Numbered from the stretch's first letter, positions 8,950 to 17,604 are shown. The stretch is 64,000 nucleotides of DNA from Pedobacter sp. BAL39 (GCF_000170795.1 NZ_ABCM01000003.1:310001-374000), one strand, 5' to 3'. A program made the numbers and translations. The notes: generated by a model from the letters alone, not told the origin.

Positions 8950-9627
8950 ATGAAAATACTGATTATAGAAGATGAACCTGAACTGGCCAAAGGTATGGTC
9001 GGTTACCTGGCTGGTCAGAGTTATCTATGTGAACTTGCAACGGACTATCATCAGGCATGGGAAAAAATAGGTACGCACCACTACGACTGTATCTTGCTCG
9101 ATTTAATGCTTCCAGGCGGCAATGGAATGAAAATACTGGATCAACTGAAGGCTCAGAATAAAGAAGATGGGGTCATCATCATTTCTGCCAAAAACGCTCT
9201 GGAAGATAAAATCCGGGGACTGGAGCTAGGTGCAGACGATTACCTTGCCAAGCCCTTCCACTTGTCGGAGCTCTCCGCAAGAATCTTTTCAGTGATCCGG
9301 AGGAAGAACTTTGCCAATTCCAACTTCATCCAGCAAGGGGAACTCAAGGTGGATCTCCTGGCGAAAACAGTGGAAGTAGCAGGTTCAGTTGTAACATTAA
9401 CAAAAAAAGAGTTTGACTTGTTGCTGTTCTTTATGGGCAACAAAAATAAGGTAATTTCGAAGAGTGCCCTTGCAGAACACCTTTCCGGGGATCTCGCAGA
9501 CATGCTCGATAATCATGATTTTATCTATGCACATATTAAAAACCTGAAGAAGAAACTGACCGAAGCAGGATCTGTAAATTACCTGAAAACATTGTATGGC
9601 AACGGCTATAAATGGCAATATGAGTAA
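8950..9627 (+). CDS. OmpR/PhoB-type response regulator
   Basis: 225 residues. The receiver domain (1-115) has the acidic pair E-D-E near residue 7, the phospho-acceptor Asp51 (I-L-L-D-L-M-L-P), S79 and the conserved Lys101 (L-A-K-P-F). A winged-helix Trans_reg_C domain (about 125-224) ends with L-K-T-L-Y-G-N-G-Y-K-W. It therefore binds DNA when phosphorylated by the kinase encoded immediately downstream, whose ATG overlaps its stop by 8 bases. The likely targets include its own operon with the two PAP2 genes. Confidence 0.93.
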   Translation: MKILIIEDEPELAKGMVGYLAGQSYLCELATDYHQAWEKIGTHHYDCILLDLMLPGGNGMKILDQLKAQNKEDGVIIISAKNALEDKIRGLELGADDYLAKPFHLSELSARIFSVIRRKNFANSNFIQQGELKVDLLAKTVEVAGSVVTLTKKEFDLLLFFMGNKNKVISKSALAEHLSGDLADMLDNHDFIYAHIKNLKKKLTEAGSVNYLKTLYGNGYKWQYE

Positions 9628-10657
9628 ACTACTAAGTAAATCACTGAAGCGTTTCGCTGCATATGCGGGAATTGTACTGGCCTGCAGTATTCCTGTTTAT
9701 TACTTCGCTATCAGTACCCTATGGCATTACGAATTGGATGAGCACAATATTATTTTAACGCCTGAAGCCGGCCGTGAGGATACTTTCTTCATTATAGGTG
9801 CGATCACGCTGCTTACAGTTCTATTTTTTGCCCTGCTGTTGGGGGGATTTGTATGGCTCAACCGTAGAATTTCGCATCGGCTTTGGCAGCCTTTCTATCA
9901 TACGCTGGAAAAGATCAGGGCTTTTGACCTGAGCAGTCACACTGCAGTTGATTTTGAGCGCAGTAATATTGCTGAATTCGAAGAGCTGAATTCCAGTATC
10001 AGCAGACTTCTGGATAGTAATATCTCTGCTTATCGCCAGCAAAAGGAGTTTACTGAAAACGCCTCACATGAACTGCAGACTCCCCTGGCCATTGTTCAAT
10101 CTAAACTTGATCTGTTAATGCAGGATAGTTCGCTCACATCCGCACAGGCTCAAATCATTGAAGAAACCAACAACGCGTTGTCAAGGGTTTCCAGAATCAA
10201 TAAAAACCTTTTGTTACTGGCTAAAATAGAAAGCCAACAGTTTTTAGAACTCAAGGATATCGCGCTAAGTGAAATTCTTCAGCAGATACTCGATCTACTT
10301 TCGACATTGTTCGCCGAAAAGGTAATTCACCGTAAGATAGATTCTTCATACATCGTGAAGGGAAACCCCATACTCCTAGAGATCATGTTGACCAACCTGC
10401 TGATGAATGCAATGCGCCATACTTTCCCAAGACAGGAAATCGAACTTTCTCTCTCTGATAATGTGTTGGTCATTTCCAATCCGGGCATGCATGAACTCGA
10501 CCGCAACCAGCTTTTCGGAAGATTTAGCACGGCCTCGGCACATACCCCGGGGAGTGGTCTTGGTCTTTCTATTGTGAAAGAGATTTCCAAGCGCTATCTA
10601 TGGAATGTAAATTATTCTTTTCAAAATGGTAACCATATTTTTGAAGTGGCGTTTTAG
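9620..10657 (+). CDS. Two-component sensor histidine kinase
   Basis: 345 residues from the ATG at 9620, which overlaps the regulator stop as ATGAGTAA. Two membrane helices (about 13-31 and 56-79) flank a short periplasmic loop of only about 25 residues, so the signal is probably sensed in or at the membrane. The HisKA domain carries A-S-H-E-L-Q-T-P (His150), and the HATPase domain has L-L-M-N-A-M-R-H as N box and G-S-G-L-G-L-S-I as G2. A small sensor loop of this kind is common in kinases that respond to envelope lipid state or cationic peptides, which would suit the PAP2 partners; that link is inferred. Confidence 0.92.
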   Translation: MSKLLSKSLKRFAAYAGIVLACSIPVYYFAISTLWHYELDEHNIILTPEAGREDTFFIIGAITLLTVLFFALLLGGFVWLNRRISHRLWQPFYHTLEKIRAFDLSSHTAVDFERSNIAEFEELNSSISRLLDSNISAYRQQKEFTENASHELQTPLAIVQSKLDLLMQDSSLTSAQAQIIEETNNALSRVSRINKNLLLLAKIESQQFLELKDIALSEILQQILDLLSTLFAEKVIHRKIDSSYIVKGNPILLEIMLTNLLMNAMRHTFPRQEIELSLSDNVLVISNPGMHELDRNQLFGRFSTASAHTPGSGLGLSIVKEISKRYLWNVNYSFQNGNHIFEVAF

Positions 10658-10716
10658 ATCTGTCTGAGTGTTTGATGTTCATTGCTCAGCGAACCGTTAA
10701 CTGATAAAACCGAAAT

Positions 10717-11421
10717 ATGAAATTGAACCCCTTTCTAGTTATAAAGTTAGTCCTGGCCATTTTTATTATGGCAGGTTTAGGTTTGACAGTTTTTTTAGTC
10801 ATGCAGGATGTAAAAATTGTTGGAGCTTACCTGGTTTCAGGACTTTTCATTCTGGTGCCAGGCATGATACTTTACGGTCTGACATTTGGATTTAGGAATT
10901 CAGAAAAGACTACGAGAAAACAGGCTGAAAAACAGGAAAGCGTCACGTTTGATCCTAAAGGAATATCATATGAATTGCCACTGTTTGATACCACTCTATA
11001 TATTGATTGGACGAATATTGAAGCGGTACTTTACACAAACTATCAATCTGACGACAATGCAGAAATTATTTTCCATTTGATACAACCACCTCGTCAAACG
11101 ATGGCTGAAAATCCTTGGTTTTTAAACAGAATTTTTCCTTTGAGGTTTAGTTATCGAAAGGAGATTACGATAGCAGATGACTGCAAAAATTTCGGTCAGA
11201 TCCCAGCGATGCTGGAGAAATATTTAGTTCATGTTGAACCCATCGACTTGACCGAAGACTATAAAAGAGGAACGTTGTTAAGTTCAAAAACTGCTATTAA
11301 AAACGATAGGATTAGGACAGAACAGCATTGGCAACCAAATCATAATTATGAAAGAGAAAAAGTAATTTATGACAAATACGGTCGGACATTTCAGCAAATA
11401 AAGCAAAAAGGGAATGTGTAA
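10717..11421 (+). CDS. Membrane protein with two N-terminal helices, unknown
   Basis: 234 residues. Two hydrophobic helices at about 8-28 and 35-55 form a hairpin, followed by a cytoplasmic domain with beta strands (V-T-F-D-P-K-G-I-S-Y-E-L-P, L-Y-I-D-W-T-N-I-E-A-V), which resembles the PH-like domains of small Bacteroidota membrane proteins. The C-terminal 50 residues are charged. No catalytic motif is visible. It follows the sensor kinase by 59 bases and could be an extra member of that operon, but I see no direct link. Confidence 0.65.
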   Translation: MKLNPFLVIKLVLAIFIMAGLGLTVFLVMQDVKIVGAYLVSGLFILVPGMILYGLTFGFRNSEKTTRKQAEKQESVTFDPKGISYELPLFDTTLYIDWTNIEAVLYTNYQSDDNAEIIFHLIQPPRQTMAENPWFLNRIFPLRFSYRKEITIADDCKNFGQIPAMLEKYLVHVEPIDLTEDYKRGTLLSSKTAIKNDRIRTEQHWQPNHNYEREKVIYDKYGRTFQQIKQKGNV

Positions 11422-11500
11422 ATTAAGATAATGGTCAACATCGCGCCACCACCCATAAAGATTGATTTAAGATCAAGTGTACTGATAATTTAGCGAAAAA

Positions 11501-11914
11501 TTAAGAGGAAAACGAATGACGAAACCTTACAGGACTCCAATTGGTGTGTTTTTTAAAAAAAGTGTGGAAATTGGTCAGTTCACTAAAGCCTAAAACAAAG
11601 GAGATTGTCGCTACGCTCCAGTCGGTATGTCTCAACAGTGATTTTGCCTCCCTCAAGATACGCTCATTGATGAGTTGCGATGTCGTTTTCTGAGCAATCG
11701 TTTTTAGCGTACGGTTTAGATGATTCACATGGATATTTAGTCGGCTGGCAAATTCCGAAGGGGACCGAAGTTCAATCGGTTGCGTATGATCTTCAACAGG
11801 AAACTGTTTTTCCAGTAAGGTCGAGAATAAATTAAAAATTCTGTTCGGCGCTGTATTGGCGGAGTTGTGAATGATCAGATTAAGTCTTTCCATTTTTATA
11901 TTCCTCATTTCCAT
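11501..11914 (-). CDS. AraC-family regulator lacking its sensor domain
   Basis: 137 residues, about half the usual AraC length. It holds the complete double helix-turn-helix (S-E-F-A-S-R-L-N-I-H-V-N-H-L-N-R then V-A-T-I-S-F-V-L-G-F) but no N-terminal cupin domain. It matches the C-terminal half of the intact regulator at 47260-48138 (shared L-E-[KR]-Q-F-P-V-E, S-I/N-I-H-V-N, L-L-[RQ]-H-T-D-W). Only 82 bases separate its start from the end of the LytTR gene, so the missing half is not upstream. It is either a deletion remnant or a domesticated DNA-binding-only protein. The in-frame Met8 may be an alternative start. Confidence 0.7.
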   Translation of the reverse strand: MEMRNIKMERLNLIIHNSANTAPNRIFNLFSTLLEKQFPVEDHTQPIELRSPSEFASRLNIHVNHLNRTLKTIAQKTTSQLINERILREAKSLLRHTDWSVATISFVLGFSELTNFHTFFKKHTNWSPVRFRHSFSS

Positions 11915-11996
11915 ATGGCAGTTATTTTAATGTTGTGGTGGACCTACGAATATCCGACTAATCATAGCATGACCACGTAGATGGATTCCGGCCTGA

Positions 11997-12752
11997 TCAG
12001 AGCACCCATTTGCTTAAAAAATCATTGAAGGATTCTTTAAACTGCTCACTCACGTGTATTGTTGTGTCGCCGATCAATACCGACGTTTTTGTGGCCGATT
12101 TTATGGCGGATGTAGAAATGATGAACGAACGGTGTAGGCGGAGGAATTGATTTGCAGGTAGCTTTTCCTGAAGCTTCTTGAGGCTGGTTAACGTAAGCAA
12201 TGGTTTCTCTGTTTCTCTAAGGTATATTTTTACGTAATCTTTCAGTCCTTCGATATACAGGATGTCATCTATTTCTACTTTAACAAGTTGGTGCTCAATT
12301 TTTACGTACACATATTGTTTGCCTTCATCCACCTGTGGAATATTCCGTTCCGGTGCGTATTGATTGCCCTCAAGCATTACGAAGTAATCGTAGGCTTTAG
12401 ATGCGGCTTTTGAGAAGTCTACAAAGCTAAATGGCTTGACCATGTAATCCAGTGCGTCAACCCGAAATCCCTCGAGCGCATACTGGTCGTAGGCGGTGGT
12501 AAAAATAACCCTGAGGCCCTTTCGCTTATCGGACTGCTCAATGATGCGTGCCAGCTCCACGCCGTTCAGGTCGGCCATGCGGATATCCAGAAAGATCAGC
12601 TGCAAAGCAGGGTTCGCATGAATGTGCTTTAAGGCATCCAAAGCGTTGTTGAACCTGGCATTCAGCTGTAAAAACGGCGTTTGGCGAATGTAGGAGCTTA
12701 CCAGGTTGAGTGCTGCCGGCTCGTCATCTACTGCAATACAATTTATGGTCAT
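11997..12752 (-). CDS. LytTR-family response regulator
   Basis: 251 residues. The receiver domain has D-D-E-P (9-12), phospho-acceptor Asp56 in I-F-L-D-I-R-M and Lys106 in M-V-K-P-F. The LytTR DNA-binding domain (about 148-250) includes Y-V-K-I-E-H-Q-L-V-K-V, D-I-L-Y-I-E-G-L-K-D-Y-V and F-L-R-L-H-R-S-F-I. LytTR proteins bind DNA by a beta-strand fold and control cell-envelope or surface genes. Its start overlaps the stop of the kinase gene by 4 bases (ATGA), so the two are one operon. Confidence 0.93.
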   Translation of the reverse strand: MTINCIAVDDEPAALNLVSSYIRQTPFLQLNARFNNALDALKHIHANPALQLIFLDIRMADLNGVELARIIEQSDKRKGLRVIFTTAYDQYALEGFRVDALDYMVKPFSFVDFSKAASKAYDYFVMLEGNQYAPERNIPQVDEGKQYVYVKIEHQLVKVEIDDILYIEGLKDYVKIYLRETEKPLLTLTSLKKLQEKLPANQFLRLHRSFIISTSAIKSATKTSVLIGDTTIHVSEQFKESFNDFLSKWVL

Positions 12753-13807
12753 TTCATTAGTGTTAGGGTGATGCTATACTCCTTTGCGAAGGAATCACGT
12801 TCAATTTGTAGGTTATACTTGCCCGGATAGAGCAGGTCGAGCCGGCGTCTGGTATTGGCAATGCCTATGCCCTGATCGTCATCAAGTTGTTTGCCGAGCT
12901 CTTCAAAGAGAGAATTGCGCACTTCAAACTTTAATCCTGTTTCAGTCATGCTGATTCCGATGAATATATAACTTGGCTGCAGAGCGCTGATGCCATGTTT
13001 GAACGCATTTTCAATAAAGGGGAGCAGCAGCATGGGAACAATCTCCATGTCGGGCATTGACACCTGCTTGTCGACAATGATTTGTACGTCGTCAGCGATT
13101 CGCACCCTCATCAAAGCAATGTAGTCTTCAATAAAGCCTATTTCTTTACTCAGTGAAGTCCTGTCATTTCTGGTGTCATAAAGTACATACCGCATCATGT
13201 GCGAAAGGTTATAAATGGAGCTTTTCGCTGCCGGCTGATCGGTATCCATCAAGGCATAGATGGTATGTAGCGTATTAAAAAAGAAGTGTGGATTGATCTG
13301 GGCTTTCAAGAAGGAGAGTTCAGCACTTACCCTTTCCCGTTCTAACGTTTCGTAGGCGAGCTGGTTTCGCTGCATCTTCTTCGCCACTGCAGAAAGGTAA
13401 CTTAAGGTCACTACGATCAGTGAAATTGCAATAACTATCGTCGTATCCCAATGGTCACTGGAATAGTGCTTTTGACCAACAGCGGCATATACTTTGTCCA
13501 GTGCCGCATAGAGATCTGTGATGTTTCTGATCCAGCGAAGGAATATTGGAAGGAGATAAATGAATAAGCATAAGATGACAAAGTATAGAAAGCCATACTT
13601 CTTATTGGCCAGTTTCGGAAAGAGAAAATGGACGTTGCCGAAATAAAAGGCTGCGTACAACAGGTACTCGATAGCCTGTTTCATCCAGAACACGGCAGGC
13701 ATCTCTAATTCCCAGGTCATTGGGAAGAAACAGCCGACAAGTAGTGCAGCTACTGCGACGAAGTCAACACTATAAATGGTCCGAAATATTTGCTGGTAGC
13801 GGGTCAT
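12749..13807 (-). CDS. LytS/YehU-type membrane histidine kinase
   Basis: 352 residues with four predicted helices (about 12-30, 45-63, 72-90 and 122-140), then a His_kinase (PF06580) domain with the phospho-acceptor motif Q-I-N-P-H-F-F-F-N-T-L (His174) and an ATPase domain with L-L-P-F-I-E-N-A-F-K-H-G and G-I-G-I-A-N. This class pairs with LytTR regulators, as here with the gene directly downstream. The sensory part has little extracytoplasmic sequence. The signal is unknown. Confidence 0.92.
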   Translation of the reverse strand: MTRYQQIFRTIYSVDFVAVAALLVGCFFPMTWELEMPAVFWMKQAIEYLLYAAFYFGNVHFLFPKLANKKYGFLYFVILCLFIYLLPIFLRWIRNITDLYAALDKVYAAVGQKHYSSDHWDTTIVIAISLIVVTLSYLSAVAKKMQRNQLAYETLERERVSAELSFLKAQINPHFFFNTLHTIYALMDTDQPAAKSSIYNLSHMMRYVLYDTRNDRTSLSKEIGFIEDYIALMRVRIADDVQIIVDKQVSMPDMEIVPMLLLPFIENAFKHGISALQPSYIFIGISMTETGLKFEVRNSLFEELGKQLDDDQGIGIANTRRRLDLLYPGKYNLQIERDSFAKEYSITLTLMK

Positions 13808-13874
13808 TAATGACTGTATTTATTGATGTAATGATCTTCCAATCGTAAAAATGTTCGTATATCGGGGTAGTTGA

Positions 13875-14012
13875 ATGTTGCAAAAGAGTGTAATTAATTT
13901 TGAAGCTTCGCAAAAACTAGACGGTTTGGGAATTACCATAGATGAATCCGCTAAAATCATCGACTGGTACGGTATTCAGGCAGTCGTCGATGAAAAAAGA
14001 CAAACCATCTAG
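13875..14012 (+). pseudogene. Short gene remnant, possibly methyltransferase C terminus
   Basis: A 45-codon frame in the gap between the LytS gene and the gene at 14101. The C-terminal part (K-I-I-D-W-Y-G-I-Q-A-V-V-D-E) resembles the W-Y-G-V-R-V-F-x-D segment near the end of some class I SAM-dependent methyltransferases. It is far too short for function, and the TAG stop lies within the conserved upstream element of the next gene. I treat it as a possible remnant; the family match rests on a few residues. Confidence 0.3.
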
Positions 14013-14071
14013 GAACTTGCCTAAACGGTCTATTGCGGGATTTTTATCCGTTTAAATTGTGTTTTTTTGAT
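14007..14071 (+). promoter_or_regulatory. Conserved 65-bp upstream element, copy 1
   Basis: Blocks ATCTA, ACGGTCTATT (14025-14034), GTTTAAA (14050-14056) and GTGTTTTTTTGAT (14059-14071) recur with the same overall spacing at 22188-22252, upstream of the first frame of the molybdenum hydroxylase operon. Both copies end 20-30 bases before a start codon on the plus strand. This looks like a shared promoter/operator rather than chance. Confidence 0.6.
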
Positions 14072-14100
14072 GATATTCAATTACATATTCAATATAACCT

Positions 14101-14583
14101 ATGAAAAAATCATTGTTTGCATTCCTCATGCTTGCCGCTGTTGTCCAGGTATCATCTGCACAAACCCCTAAGGCCAACCCGACTACACCTACCAAAACAG
14201 AACAGCAAGTACTGGATCTTTCCAGGAAGAAATGGCTGTGGATGTCTGATAAAAATGTGGATTCCCTTAGCCTGCTATTTGATGCGAAAGCGATGTTTGT
14301 TCACATGGGTGGTAGCTGGGGAACCGAAAGGGAACTAAATGTCATTAAATCAGGTGGCATACATTACAAAACAGCGGAGGTTTATTCAGCCTCGGTAAAC
14401 ATCATTGGCAACACTGCCATCCTCCTGAATGACATCGATCTCATAGCCCTGGTAGGAGGCAATGAAGTGGTCAATCCATTCATGGTTACCGAGGTTTATG
14501 TCAACGAAAACGGCAAATGGAAAATGGGTTCACTTACCTTCTCAAAGCTCTCCAGACCCGTAAAACTAACCATCAATAAATAA
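14101..14583 (+). CDS. Secreted SnoaL/NTF2-like protein (DUF4440 type)
   Basis: 160 residues: a signal peptide cleaved after V-S-S-A-Q, a Pro/Thr-rich linker, then a single NTF2-like domain (E-Q-Q-V-L-D-L-S-R-K-K-W-L-W-M through W-K-M-G-S-L-T-F). The layout is that of DUF4440 proteins, small cone-shaped folds that may bind or isomerise a small hydrophobic ligand. It lies at the edge of the cupin/hydrolase island, convergent with the cupin at 14630, and shares an upstream element with the far end of the island. That suggests a joint role in handling the same compound. Confidence 0.75.
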   Translation: MKKSLFAFLMLAAVVQVSSAQTPKANPTTPTKTEQQVLDLSRKKWLWMSDKNVDSLSLLFDAKAMFVHMGGSWGTERELNVIKSGGIHYKTAEVYSASVNIIGNTAILLNDIDLIALVGGNEVVNPFMVTEVYVNENGKWKMGSLTFSKLSRPVKLTINK

Positions 14584-14629
14584 CCGCTAACCACGGAAAA
14601 GATGGCAGGCAAAGCCATTTCAATGGCCA

Positions 14630-15100
14630 TTAATTCGCAAGGTAGGTGCTATCAGGGACGCTTTCGAGCCAAACTGTGGCACCATTTGTCCTGCCCGTTA
14701 TCGCAACCTGAACAAATTCTGTATCCTTACTGGCGCCATGCCAGTGAGGAGTATTAGGAGGGCATTTGATCACGTCACCTTTACGCAAAATCACCTTGGA
14801 CTTTCCTTTTTCCTGATAATATCCAACCCCATCGATAGAAAGTATGATTTGCCCTCCGGGGTGTGAATGCCAGTTGCTTCGGGCCCCAGGGGCAAAAGTA
14901 ACATTCCCAACTGCAGTTTCATTCAGGCTATCTGCATCTATGAGAGATTTCACCCATACGTCTCCCGCGAAGTTTTTGGTGGTATGCTTTTCTCCCTTGG
15001 GAAATAGAATTGAACTCTTGGAATCCTTTTTTTGGACGTTGGTACACGCTGGCGAAATGAACGCCAACATCAGTATCAAATATTTTAAATTACATTTCAT
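14630..15100 (-). CDS. Cupin-domain lipoprotein
   Basis: 156 residues. The signal sequence ends at S-P-A-C (Cys19), a lipobox. The single cupin barrel has N-W-H-S-H-P-G-G-Q (His78, His80, Gln84) and P-H-W-H-G (His119, His121), giving a 3-His/1-Gln-type metal site as in the CMD-associated cupins and bacterial (R)-mandelonitrile lyases. It is the last gene of the minus-strand operon, 7 bases after the hydrolase. Compare the close relatives at 18746 and 48854, which have the same P-H-W-H-G-type motif. The substrate is not known. Confidence 0.82.
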   Translation of the reverse strand: MKCNLKYLILMLAFISPACTNVQKKDSKSSILFPKGEKHTTKNFAGDVWVKSLIDADSLNETAVGNVTFAPGARSNWHSHPGGQIILSIDGVGYYQEKGKSKVILRKGDVIKCPPNTPHWHGASKDTEFVQVAITGRTNGATVWLESVPDSTYLAN

Positions 15101-15107
15101 AGCCTTA

Positions 15108-16214
15108 TTAGAGATTGGTTTTATAAAACTCAGTTAGTTTATTCACAGCCTGACCTACATATTCGGGCCTCCAATAGGTTTGGATGTGAGTAGCACCTTC
15201 AATTACGAATAGTTCCTTTGTTTTAGCGTTTTTAACTTTTGCAAATGCTTCATCCGTCATGTACTTTGTATCTGCCTTGCTTCCTGCCATCATCAATAAT
15301 GGTTGATCGATCAATTCAATCTGGTCGGTGGCATCCCATGTCATTAGGTCCATCAGACTGCTTGTCGTATATAAAAACGTTGAATTTGGATGTGCATGAG
15401 TCCTGTAGTAGTATTCGTACCCCTCACGATACAGGTCGGTAGAGGTCTTCGCAATTTCTTCGTCGGTTATGGTCGCGACACCTGAGAACAATGATTTATC
15501 TTCTTTGTCTATTCCTCCCTTACCACCGATTTTACCAGCTTTTTTTTCTAACGTACGCGCCTCCGAAGCCTTTTTTAGGCGTTCCTGAATGGTGTTGATC
15601 TGCGAATTCTGAAAGCCATTGCGTCTTACCTCTCCTGAATTAAACATACTCAAGGTAGCAACAGCTTTAAATCGTTTGTCGGACTGGGCCGCTTTCAACG
15701 TGTAACCGCCACCTCCACAGATGCCGAGCACGCCTAAACGGTTTGCATCAACACCTGGGTAGCCGGTGATGTAGTCGGCTGCACCATAGATGTCTTCTGT
15801 ACGATATTGAGGTTTATCAGTATGACGAGGTTCGCCACCACTCGCACCCTGATAGGCCGCATCGAAAGCTAGCGTGATGTAACCCGCTTCTGCCAGATGC
15901 TGTGCATACAATCCTGCCGTCTGTTCTTTGATTCCACCATTGGGATGTGCTACAACCACGGCCGGATATTTTTTTGATGGACTATAATCAGCTGGTGTAT
16001 AAACATTGGCGGCGATATCGATTCCATTGACCTTATATTTTACAGGATGGATATTCACCTTACCTTGTTGATTACTGGTGATTGCTCCCTTGTATACCAG
16101 CGTATATGGGTTTGTATTTTTGGTCATTTCCACTGATTGCGCATACGTTGCAGGCGATGCCATTACGGTCATCGCAAGGGCTATAAATAAGTAGCTTGCT
16201 TTTATATTTTTCAT
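15108..16214 (-). CDS. Exported alpha/beta hydrolase, dienelactone-hydrolase-like
   Basis: 368 residues: signal peptide to A-T-Y-A-Q, then an alpha/beta hydrolase core with the strand P-A-V-V-V-A-H-P-N-G-G (oxyanion region) and the nucleophile elbow G-I-C-G-G-G-G (Cys166). A Cys in this position is the mark of dienelactone hydrolase relatives and of the YcjY-type family, rather than the Ser of ordinary esterases. Downstream D (M-A-G-S-K-A-D) and H (E-G-A-T-H) complete a Cys-His-Asp triad. It lies 1 base after the CMD gene, so it is in the same transcript. Confidence 0.82.
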   Translation of the reverse strand: MKNIKASYLFIALAMTVMASPATYAQSVEMTKNTNPYTLVYKGAITSNQQGKVNIHPVKYKVNGIDIAANVYTPADYSPSKKYPAVVVAHPNGGIKEQTAGLYAQHLAEAGYITLAFDAAYQGASGGEPRHTDKPQYRTEDIYGAADYITGYPGVDANRLGVLGICGGGGYTLKAAQSDKRFKAVATLSMFNSGEVRRNGFQNSQINTIQERLKKASEARTLEKKAGKIGGKGGIDKEDKSLFSGVATITDEEIAKTSTDLYREGYEYYYRTHAHPNSTFLYTTSSLMDLMTWDATDQIELIDQPLLMMAGSKADTKYMTDEAFAKVKNAKTKELFVIEGATHIQTYWRPEYVGQAVNKLTEFYKTNL

Positions 16215-16215
16215 A

Positions 16216-16941
16216 TTATGCTTTCTTTTTGCTGTTCAAAACTTCAGCGAGCACGACTTGTGCTGCCTTTGATTTCTTCTTGCCGACAATTGGTTTGATC
16301 ACCTCAAGAAATTCATTTAATTGAGCCGGACTAAGTCCCACATTGAGGCAGATATTGAGGTGTGAGGATAACATGGGTTCGGCATCACCAATACTTGCGA
16401 TGACGGATACGGTGAGCAGCTCGCGATCCTTATAAGTTAATACATCCCGTTCAAAAATATCCGCAAACAAGTGTTCTTTTAGAAATTTCTCCATGATAGG
16501 GGCAAATGCAGCATAACCCTTTTTTGGATCTGTCTCTTTTACACCTGTGAGTTTTTCAAGAACAGCTTTTCCCCGCTCATATTTGGTGTTGTCTGCGTCA
16601 ACCGGAGATGCTTCAACACCTGGCAAATCGTTGATGCCCTTTGCTTTTCGTTCCTCCAATACCACTATGAAGGTTTGTAGTGCCCTGATGCTACGCGGAA
16701 ATCCACAGTAGGCATAACAGTGCACGATGGCTTCCTTGATTTCACTGATGGTAAGCCCCGCGGTTAAACCTGTGTTCAGACTTGTTTTCAATCCGTCCAG
16801 ATCACCCTTTGCCGTTTGAGCCGCAATCGCAATAAGGTTAGTTTGTTTAGCATCCAGCGAACTTGCCGATGTGCTTTCCTGAGCGGAAATTTTAGAAACC
16901 ACTACCAATATACAGCCAAGGATTACACCAAGAGTTTTCAT
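16216..16941 (-). CDS. Exported carboxymuconolactone decarboxylase-family protein
   Basis: 241 residues from the ATG at 16941, which gives a clean signal peptide (M-K-T-L-G-V-I, cleaved near I-S-A-Q); a start at 16956 would add five residues. It contains two CMD/AhpD-like helical repeats: I-K-E-A-I-V-H-C-Y-A-Y-C-G-F-P-R-S and R-E-L-L-T-V-S-V-I-A. The first repeat has Cys in both positions around Y-A-Y, which could act as a peroxidase-like thiol pair. CMD proteins isomerise lactones or reduce peroxides. The export signal places it in the periplasm with its operon partners. Confidence 0.82.
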   Translation of the reverse strand: MKTLGVILGCILVVVSKISAQESTSASSLDAKQTNLIAIAAQTAKGDLDGLKTSLNTGLTAGLTISEIKEAIVHCYAYCGFPRSIRALQTFIVVLEERKAKGINDLPGVEASPVDADNTKYERGKAVLEKLTGVKETDPKKGYAAFAPIMEKFLKEHLFADIFERDVLTYKDRELLTVSVIASIGDAEPMLSSHLNICLNVGLSPAQLNEFLEVIKPIVGKKKSKAAQVVLAEVLNSKKKA

Positions 16942-16963
16942 ATTTAATATTCTCATCGCTATC

Positions 16964-17593
16964 TTAATTTTTTATGTTAATCGTTTTCAACCATTTGATG
17001 ATTTCCGCTTTAGCCTGCTTTTCTTTTTCCCCCTGGATTACAAGATATACGCCGTCCCTTTCCTTTCCCCCCTGCATGGAAAACCCTTCGAGGATGTTGC
17101 TTGACGGCGCCAACTCTTTTACCGTTTGAAATGTACTTCCTATCCCAAAACCTGCATTTGTGTTGAAAGGAACAAGGGTTTTACCTTTAAGGTCATATTG
17201 CCTCAGAAAACTTTTCATGGGCGGCGGGAGCTGCATGCCCCAGGTTGGAAATCCCAGAAATATTACATCAAAGTTCTCTATGCTGTCAATTTTGGTTTTC
17301 AACGGTGGCAGGAAACCATCGGCATTTTCCTTTGCCACCTGATCCACAATTGCCTGATAGTTCTCTGGGTATGGCTGCTGCAGCTCCAATGATACCATCT
17401 TTCCACCAACCTCTTTTTGAATAAGTTCGGCTATGGCCTTGGTATTATTTGTTCTGGAAAGGTATACAATCAGTATATTTTTTCCAGTCAAATTGTTCTC
17501 CGTACCGGAGGAAGAGTTCTGGGCCTTTGTGCAGCTTGATATCAGGCAAATCACTGTAGCGATCAGGAGCCCGGGGTGCATGATTGTTTTCAT
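16964..17593 (-). CDS. Exported flavodoxin-like lipoprotein
   Basis: 209 residues from the ATG at 17593 (the frame continues to a TTG at 17599). The N terminus is a signal sequence with lipobox L-I-S-S-C (Cys21). The mature part is a flavodoxin: phosphate loop Y-L-S-R-T-N-N-T-K, the FMN ring-binding segment F-L-G-F-P-T-W-G-M, and P-F-N-T-N-A-G-F-G. Flavodoxins are normally cytoplasmic electron carriers, so an envelope-anchored one needs FMN outside the cytoplasm and a different reductant. A promoter-like element shared with the first operon gene lies just upstream, so this gene may start its own transcript. Confidence 0.85.
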   Translation of the reverse strand: MKTIMHPGLLIATVICLISSCTKAQNSSSGTENNLTGKNILIVYLSRTNNTKAIAELIQKEVGGKMVSLELQQPYPENYQAIVDQVAKENADGFLPPLKTKIDSIENFDVIFLGFPTWGMQLPPPMKSFLRQYDLKGKTLVPFNTNAGFGIGSTFQTVKELAPSSNILEGFSMQGGKERDGVYLVIQGEKEKQAKAEIIKWLKTINIKN

Positions 17594-17604
17594 AAGCAAT
17601 ATCT

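Noticed and set aside
14602..14618. ATGGC/GCCAT hairpin between convergent genes as a terminator
   Set aside because: Five-base stem, no T-run, competing pairings with the next GCCATT/AATGGC block.
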